Shown here: positions 58,873 through 64,000 of the stretch, piece by piece | Layout of the letters: every line of letters starts with the position of its first letter | Numbering within the stretch: the first letter of the stretch is position 1 | Assembly (NCBI RefSeq): GCF_001613425.1 | Contig: NZ_BDCI01000053.1 | Span: 1 to 64,000, forward strand | Direction: 5' to 3' | Source of the DNA: Nocardia vulneris | GTDB lineage: Bacteria > Actinomycetota > Actinomycetes > Mycobacteriales > Mycobacteriaceae | Length of the DNA stretch: 64,000 nucleotides | The notes under the pieces: generated by a model | The model's database searches: none | What the model was told of the DNA's origin: nothing | The model's input: the letters and a program-made list of their open reading frames with translations, nothing else | Program-made: the position numbers and the translations under genes

Positions 58873-60945
58873 TCAGTCCCCTTGCGCCTGGATCGCGGTG
58901 ATCGCCACCGTGTTGACGATGTCGGCGACCAGCGCGCCCCGGGACAGGTCGTTGACCGGCTTGCGCAGGCCCTGCAGCACCGGGCCGATCGCGATGGCGC
59001 CCGCGCTGCGCTGCACCGCCTTATAGGTGTTGTTACCGGTATTGAGGTCGGGAAACACGAACACCGTTGCGCGCCCGGCCACCTCGGAGTCCGGCAGTTT
59101 GGTGGTGGCGACCGTCGGCTCGATCGCCGCGTCGTACTGGATCGGCCCCTCGACCGGCAGTTGCGGCGCGCGCTCCCGGACCAGCTTGGTGGCCACCCGC
59201 ACCTTGTCCACGTCGGCGCCGCTGCCGGACTCACCGGTCGAATAGGACAGCATCGCGATGCGTGGCTCGATGCCGAACCGGGCCGCCGTGCCCGCCGAGG
59301 AGATCGCGATATCGGCCAGCTGCTCCGAGGACGGGTCCGGTACCACCGCGCAGTCGCCGTAGGCGAGCACCCGGTCGGCCAGGCACATCAGGAACACGCT
59401 CGACACCGTGGACACCCCGGGCACGGTCTTGATGATCTCGAACGAGGGCCGGATGGTGTGCGCCGTGGTGTGCGCGGCGCCGGAGACCATGCCGTCGGCG
59501 ATCCCCTTGTAAACCATCATGGTGCCGAAATACGAGATATCGGACATGGTTTCGCGCGCCCGCTCGACCGTCATGCCCTTGTGCTTGCGCAGTTCGGTGT
59601 ATTCCTTGGCGAACTCGTCCAGGTGTCCGGAGGTGCGCGGATCGAGCACCTGCGCGGCCGAGATGTCCACGCCCAGTTCCGCGGCGCGCGCCCGGACCGA
59701 CTGCTCGTCACCGAGAATGACCAGATCGGCGATCTTGCGCTGCAGCACCCGGCCCGCCGCGCGCAGGATGCGGTCGTCGTCGCCCTCGGGCAGCACGATC
59801 CGCTTGCGATCGCCGCGGGCCCGCTCGATGAGCTGGTATTCGAACATCTGCGGGGTCACCACGTTGGTGATCGGAACCTCGATGCGCCGCAACAACTCCG
59901 CGGCGTCGACATGCTCCTCCATCAGCGCGAGCGCGGTGTCCACCTTGCGCGGGCTGCCCGCCGACATGCGGCCGCGGGTGCGGTAGGCGGCGCTGGCGGT
60001 GTCGTAGGTGCCGAGTTCGGTGGTGAGGATCGGCAGCTTCGGCTTCAGGCCGGTCATCAGCCGGGCCACCGCGGGATGGGGCAGCATGCCGCCGTTCATG
60101 ATGATGCCCGACAGCGACGGAAAGCCTTCCGCCTCATGCGCGTTCACGACACTGAGCAGCACGTCGGAGCGATCACCGGGCGCGATCACCACCACACCGT
60201 CGGTGAGCCGCTCCAGGATGTGTTCGGCGGTCATCCCGCCGACCATGATCTTCAACGCCTCCCGCTGCAGCAATTCCTGGTCGCCGCTGTACATTTCGCC
60301 GTCGATGGCGCTACACAGCTCGGCCATCGTCGGCGAGATCAGCAGCGGCACCTCGGGCAGCGTCCACGAGGGCACCGCGAAACCGCCCAGCGCGGCACGC
60401 ACTTCGCCGAGTTGCTCCGGATCGCAGCGGTTGGCCACGATCGCGACCAGCTGCGCGTGCTCCAGCGCCAGCTCGCTGGCGCACAGTTCGGCCAGGTGCT
60501 TCACCTCGGCGGGCGTGCGCCCCGAACCGCGCACCACCAGCAGCATGCCCGCGCCGAGGTTCACCGCGATCCGCGCGTTGAAGCGCAGCTCGCTGGGGCT
60601 GGCCACGTCGGTGTAATCGCTGCCGACCACCACCACCGCGTCGCAGACCTTCGCCACCTCGTGGAAGCGCATCACGATCTCGCTGATCGCGGCGTCCGGG
60701 TCGGCGTGCACGTGCTCGTAGGTGACACCGATCGCCTGCGCGTAGTCGATATCGGCGGTGCTGTGCTCGAGCAGCAGCTCCAGGATGTAGTCCGGTTCGG
60801 TGGTCGACCGCGTGATCGGCCGGAACACCCCGACCCGCGCGGTGGTCGCGCACAGCATCTGCAACACCCCGAGGGCCACCGTCGACTTCCCGGTGTCCCC
60901 CTCCGGCGAGGCGATGTACACGGTGGATGGAGCGTGATCGGCCAT
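58873..60945 (-). CDS. pta: phosphate acetyltransferase
   Basis: A 690-residue long-form Pta, the same length as the M. tuberculosis protein. The N-terminal domain is a dethiobiotin-synthetase-like P-loop fold (GDTGKST at 16-22) with the DRTGG region (LQREALKIMVGGMTAEHIL) near 240. The C-terminal about 330 residues are the catalytic PTA domain (ARGDRKRIVLPEGDDDRIL, MVYKGIADGMVSGA and PDLNTGNNTYKAVQR). It makes acetyl phosphate from acetyl-CoA. It is the first gene of the pta-ackA pair. No strong ribosome site precedes ATG 60945. Confidence 0.96.
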   Translation of the reverse strand: MADHAPSTVYIASPEGDTGKSTVALGVLQMLCATTARVGVFRPITRSTTEPDYILELLLEHSTADIDYAQAIGVTYEHVHADPDAAISEIVMRFHEVAKVCDAVVVVGSDYTDVASPSELRFNARIAVNLGAGMLLVVRGSGRTPAEVKHLAELCASELALEHAQLVAIVANRCDPEQLGEVRAALGGFAVPSWTLPEVPLLISPTMAELCSAIDGEMYSGDQELLQREALKIMVGGMTAEHILERLTDGVVVIAPGDRSDVLLSVVNAHEAEGFPSLSGIIMNGGMLPHPAVARLMTGLKPKLPILTTELGTYDTASAAYRTRGRMSAGSPRKVDTALALMEEHVDAAELLRRIEVPITNVVTPQMFEYQLIERARGDRKRIVLPEGDDDRILRAAGRVLQRKIADLVILGDEQSVRARAAELGVDISAAQVLDPRTSGHLDEFAKEYTELRKHKGMTVERARETMSDISYFGTMMVYKGIADGMVSGAAHTTAHTIRPSFEIIKTVPGVSTVSSVFLMCLADRVLAYGDCAVVPDPSSEQLADIAISSAGTAARFGIEPRIAMLSYSTGESGSGADVDKVRVATKLVRERAPQLPVEGPIQYDAAIEPTVATTKLPDSEVAGRATVFVFPDLNTGNNTYKAVQRSAGAIAIGPVLQGLRKPVNDLSRGALVADIVNTVAITAIQAQGD

Positions 60946-61114
60946 GCCCAGAGCTTAGTGAACCCGCCGCTATCTCTGCTGCGTCGCGAGACCGTCATCA
61001 CGAACCGGACCGAATCGGACAACCCGCAACCGGCCCACCGCCGGCCGGCCAACGCACACCCGGCGACGCGCACGCAGAGCGCGACGGATGGGGGCGGACC
61101 GATATAGTCCGGGC

Positions 61115-61624
61115 ATGGTTGAGCAGTTCCCGCATCGGGAGTGGGGTTCGCGGGACAGCGGACTGTCCCGGGTAGCAAGCAAATTCGCCGCGACCAAACC
61201 GGGTTCCTGGTGCGTCCGCAAGCTCACTCCGCTGGACCGCGCGGTGCTCGAACGCACCGACGCCAAGTACACCGTGCTCGGCCCGATCGGCGCACCGGTG
61301 ATCCTGCTGACCACCATCGGCCGCAAGTCCGGCGCGCCACGCACCCAGCCGCTGCTCTACGTGCACGACGGCGACGTGCTCTATGTGATCGGCAGCAATT
61401 TCGGCCAGCAGCACCACCCCGCCTGGACCGCCAACCTGCTGGCCACCCCCACCGCGACGGTCGCCATCGCCGGCGAACGCATCCCCGTCACCGCAACCCC
61501 CGTCGTCGACCCCGCCGAGAAGGACGCCATCTTCCACCGCTTCGTCGACGTAGCCGCCGCCTACGCCGCCTACCGCGACCGCACCACCCGCGACCTCCGC
61601 ATCTTCGCCCTCCGCCGGGCATAG
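61115..61624 (+). CDS. deazaflavin (F420)-dependent oxidoreductase, nitroreductase-like (Ddn family)
   Basis: A 169-residue split-barrel protein. The F420-contact motif LLTTIGRKSGAPRTQPLLYV is at about residues 67-86. IGSNFGQQHHPAWTANLLATP follows, typical of the Ddn/FDOR-A group. These enzymes use reduced F420 to reduce quinones or nitro compounds. The gene converges on fgd1, which supplies reduced F420, so a functional link is plausible. The ATG at 61115 has only a weak ribosome site (GTCCGGGC). Confidence 0.88.
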   Translation: MVEQFPHREWGSRDSGLSRVASKFAATKPGSWCVRKLTPLDRAVLERTDAKYTVLGPIGAPVILLTTIGRKSGAPRTQPLLYVHDGDVLYVIGSNFGQQHHPAWTANLLATPTATVAIAGERIPVTATPVVDPAEKDAIFHRFVDVAAAYAAYRDRTTRDLRIFALRRA

Positions 61625-61643
61625 ACCACAGACATTCTGTCCA

Positions 61644-61671
61644 CCTCACAGCAGCTACAACGGCTGTGAGG
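61644..61671 (+). terminator. terminator of the Ddn-like gene
   Basis: A perfect 9-bp stem (CCTCACAGC / GCTGTGAGG) with a 10-nt loop begins 20 bp after the stop. No T tract follows. The 284-bp gap to fgd1 contains this and the larger hairpin at 61853, and no gene I can support. Confidence 0.6.
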
Positions 61672-61852
61672 CGTAGCGAAACGCTGTGGCTACACCGGGC
61701 AGAAAGAGCGAGCGTTGGCGCGGACGCGGTATACGAACCGCGCCGGACTCGCTGTCAGGCGATGCCGTGCAACTCCCGATCGGTGAACCCGGCGGCGAGC
61801 GCGCCTGTGGATAACCACGGCACGAGCGGATCTCGCCGAGTCCACAGACGAT

Positions 61853-61894
61853 CCACGCACTGCACAGCAGCTGTATCTGCTGTGCTGTGCGTGG
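61853..61894 (-). terminator. large terminator hairpin of fgd1
   Basis: CCACGCAC-T-GCACAGCAG pairs with CTGCTGTGC-T-GTGCGTGG around a 6-nt loop, giving 17 paired bases with a single T-T mismatch. It lies 15 bp after the fgd1 stop and is one of the strongest hairpins in the window. Confidence 0.75.
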
Positions 61895-61908
61895 AAACTC
61901 TGTGCGAG

Positions 61909-62919
61909 CTAGGCGAGGGCGCGCAGACGCGGGGCCAGGTCGCGCTGGAACAGGTCGAGGAAGCGGCGCTGGTCGTGGCCGGGGGCGTGGAAGACCAGGT
62001 GGTTGAGGCCGGCGTCGAGGTAGGGCTTGATCAGGTCGACGGCCTGGTCGGGGTCGCTGGCCACGATCCAGCGCTTGGCGATCTGCTCGATCGGGAGGGC
62101 GTCGGCGGCGGCCTCCATCTCGATCGGATCGGTGATGCTGTGCTTCTGCTCGGGGGTGAGGCTGAGCGGCGCCCAGAAGCGGGTGTTCTCCAGCGCCAGT
62201 TCGGGATCGGTGTCGTAGGAGATCTTGATCTCGATCATCCGATCGATGTCGTCGACGGTGCGGCCGGCCTTGGCAGCGCCCTCCGCGACGGCGGGCATGA
62301 GCTTGTCGGTATAGAGGTCCATACCCTTGCCGGAGGTACAGATGAAACCGTCCCCGGCGCGACCCGCGTACCGGGCCACCAGCGGACCACCTGCCGCGAC
62401 GTAGACCGGGATGCCGCCCTTCGGCACGTCGTAGATGGACGCGCCGACGGTGTTGTAGTACTCGCCCTGGAAGTCGACGCGGTCGCCGGTCCACAGCGCG
62501 CGCATGAGTTCGACGGCCTCGCGCAGGCGCGCGAAACGTTCCTTGAAGTCCGGCCAGTCACCCTTGTAGCCGGTGGCGATCTCGTTGAGCGCCTCGCCGG
62601 TGCCGACACCGAGCATGACCCGCTCGGGGTACAGGCAGCCCATGGTCGCGAAGGCCTGCGCGATCACCGCCGGGTTGTAGCGGAAGGTGGGGGTGAGCAC
62701 CGAGGTGCCGAGCTGGATCCGCTTCGTGCGCTCGCCGACCGCGGCCATCCAGGCCAGCGAGAACGGCGCGTGGCCGCCCTTGTGCCGCCACGGCTGGAAA
62801 TGGTCGCTCACCGAGGCACTGTCGAGGCCGTGCTCCTCGGCGAGTACCGCGATCTCCACCAGTTCCCGTGGTCCGAACTGTTCTGCCGAGGCCTTGTAGC
62901 CGAGCTTGAGTTCACCCAT
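61909..62919 (-). CDS. fgd: F420-dependent glucose-6-phosphate dehydrogenase
   Basis: A 336-residue luciferase-like enzyme, exactly the length of M. tuberculosis FGD1. Its active-site residues fall at the same numbers: H40 and W44 in SDHFQPWRH, and E109 in GVGTGEALNE. Further segments are LAEEHGLDSASVSDH, TPTFRYNPAVIAQAF and VYVAAGGPLVARYAG. It oxidises glucose 6-phosphate and reduces F420, the main F420H2 source in the cell. ATG 62919 follows CAGGAG. An upstream in-frame start would add a basic tail and is not used. Confidence 0.96.
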   Translation of the reverse strand: MGELKLGYKASAEQFGPRELVEIAVLAEEHGLDSASVSDHFQPWRHKGGHAPFSLAWMAAVGERTKRIQLGTSVLTPTFRYNPAVIAQAFATMGCLYPERVMLGVGTGEALNEIATGYKGDWPDFKERFARLREAVELMRALWTGDRVDFQGEYYNTVGASIYDVPKGGIPVYVAAGGPLVARYAGRAGDGFICTSGKGMDLYTDKLMPAVAEGAAKAGRTVDDIDRMIEIKISYDTDPELALENTRFWAPLSLTPEQKHSITDPIEMEAAADALPIEQIAKRWIVASDPDQAVDLIKPYLDAGLNHLVFHAPGHDQRRFLDLFQRDLAPRLRALA

Positions 62920-63179
62920 GTGCGCCACTCCTGTCGCTTCGCTGCACACCTGTGCGCGGGCATTCCCGCGCACCGTCGGCCGCAGGCGCGCTGCGGTCAT
63001 GTCTCGCTACAACCGCCGCCCGCCCGCGGACGTTCCCGCGCGGCGGCGATCGTTCGAGTGTGTCCGGCGCGCCTCGACGGCCGACTTCGACCATAGTCAG
63101 CGCGGGGGCCGGTTGTGCGAAGGGTCGCATCGACCCGGACTTGCCCCCGATTACGCGTCCGTTAGCGGACAATTGTCTG

Positions 63180-63971
63180 GTGACTGATGAACCGATCCTG
63201 TCCTATCTCACCGACATGGACGGTGTCCTGGTGCACGAGGACCAGCTGGTGCCCGGCGCCGACGAGTTCCTCGCCGAGCTGCGCGCCAACGAGACCCCGT
63301 TCCTGGTGCTGACCAACAACTCCATTCGCACGCCGCGTGACCTGCAGGCCAGGCTGCGCCAGACCGGGCTCGACATCCCGGAGGAATCGATCTGGACTTC
63401 GGCGCTGGCCACCGCGACGTTCCTGAACGAGCAGCGCCCGAACGGCACCGCGTATGTGGTCGGCGAATCCGGTCTCACCACCGCGCTGCACGAGATCGGA
63501 TACGTGCTCACCGAGATCGAGCCCGACTATGTGGTGCTCGGCGAGACCCGCAACTACTCGTTCGAGGCGATCACCACCGCCATCCGGTTGGTCGAGCGCG
63601 GCGCGAGCTTCATCGCGACCAACCCGGACCCGACCGGTCCGTCGCGGGACGGTTCGCTGCCCGCGACCGGTTCGGTGGCCGCGCTGATCACCCGCGCCAC
63701 CGGCCGCGACCCGTACTACATCGGCAAACCCAATCCGCTGATGATGCGTTCGGCGCTGCGCAGGCTCGGCGCGCACTCGCAGTCCACCGTGATGATCGGC
63801 GACCGGATGGACACCGACGTCATCTCCGGTCTGGAGGCGGGCATGCGCACCATCCTGGTGACCACGGGCATCTCCACCCGATCCTCGGTCGAGGCGTACC
63901 CGTACCGGCCCACGACGGTCCTCGATTCGGTGGCCGACCTCGTCGGCCGGACCAAGGACCCGTTCGCCTGA
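63180..63971 (+). CDS. HAD-IIA family phosphatase
   Basis: A 263-residue HAD hydrolase of the NagD/pyridoxal-phosphatase branch. Motif I is LTDMDGVLVH (D12 nucleophile, D14 acid/base), motif II is LVLTNNS, the Lys motif III is YIGKPNPLMM and motif IV is MIGDRMDTD. A large C2 cap lies between motifs II and III. It dephosphorylates small sugar or nucleotide phosphates. GTG 63180 starts the protein as TDEPILSYL. It diverges from fgd1 across 260 bp, so a shared sugar-phosphate role is possible but unproven. Confidence 0.9.
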   Translation: MTDEPILSYLTDMDGVLVHEDQLVPGADEFLAELRANETPFLVLTNNSIRTPRDLQARLRQTGLDIPEESIWTSALATATFLNEQRPNGTAYVVGESGLTTALHEIGYVLTEIEPDYVVLGETRNYSFEAITTAIRLVERGASFIATNPDPTGPSRDGSLPATGSVAALITRATGRDPYYIGKPNPLMMRSALRRLGAHSQSTVMIGDRMDTDVISGLEAGMRTILVTTGISTRSSVEAYPYRPTTVLDSVADLVGRTKDPFA

Positions 63972-64000
63972 CCGAGGCGATGGGCGATCAGCCGGTCTCG

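Noticed and set aside
57844..61107. 1087-codon plus-strand open frame over ackA and pta
   Set aside because: It is antisense to two unmistakable genes with complete catalytic motifs. Composition is typical of a third-position GC shadow.
61655..62494. 279-codon minus-strand frame overlapping the fgd1 terminator region
   Set aside because: Most of it overlaps fgd1 in another frame and reads as Arg/Pro-rich sequence. The part beyond fgd1 crosses two hairpins.

Overview
The window is high-GC, densely packed chromosomal DNA from a mycolic-acid actinomycete, most likely Nocardia or a close relative. Three things point there. The right-hand half keeps the Mycobacterium tuberculosis gene neighbourhood fgd1, pta, ackA, pknG, glnH, glnX, mutT3, thiE, thiO, thiS, thiG. 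A second block has the same gene order as Rv0971c to Rv0976c (echA7, fadE12, accA2, accD2, fadE13 and an AtuA-like gene). There is also a KasA/KasB-type ketoacyl synthase, an F420-dependent glucose-6-phosphate dehydrogenase and a PknG kinase. The genus is inferred, not proven. I saw no insertion sequence, prophage, CRISPR array, tRNA or rRNA.

Left part (1-9.8 kb): a small secreted protein, a hypothetical protein and an esterase gene that appears frameshifted. Then comes a GntR regulator diverging from a compact six-gene catabolic operon: amidohydrolase, fumarylacetoacetate-hydrolase-like enzyme, extradiol-type dioxygenase, SRPBCC protein, carotenoid/stilbene cleavage oxygenase and MFS exporter. 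Two TTTCGAAA-centred palindromes exactly 20 bp apart lie in the shared promoter. This operon is the best candidate here for an undescribed pathway.

Middle-left part (9.8-29.4 kb): a mosaic of short accessory units, many built as a regulator diverging from its likely target. They are HxlR/DoxX, MarR/VOC protein, TetR/ketoacyl synthase and TetR/epoxide hydrolase, most with clear inverted-repeat operators. Also here are an FAD monooxygenase with a GDSL hydrolase, an ankyrin-repeat protein, a Zur-box-preceded CobW metallochaperone, thiD, a double-domain Lrp regulator and an MFS exporter.

Middle part (29.4-48.6 kb): a translationally coupled pair of envelope glycosyltransferases (a GT2-GtrA fusion and a YkcB-like GT39), an NAD(P)-binding protein, a phosphotransferase and an unknown protein. 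Next is a seven-gene minus-strand acyl-CoA catabolic cluster (AtuA-like, acyl-CoA dehydrogenase, biotin carboxylase pair, second dehydrogenase, enoyl-CoA hydratase, TetR). A class III cyclase with an unusual active-site substitution and a two-gene ABC transporter follow.

Right part (48.6-64 kb): the thiamine set thiO-thiS-thiG facing thiE, a Nudix hydrolase, and the glnX-glnH-pknG amino-acid-sensing operon. Then the acetate pair pta-ackA, a deazaflavin-dependent oxidoreductase, fgd1 with its H40/W44/E109 active site intact, and a HAD-IIA phosphatase. Most convergent gene pairs are separated by strong perfect hairpins that look like bidirectional terminators.
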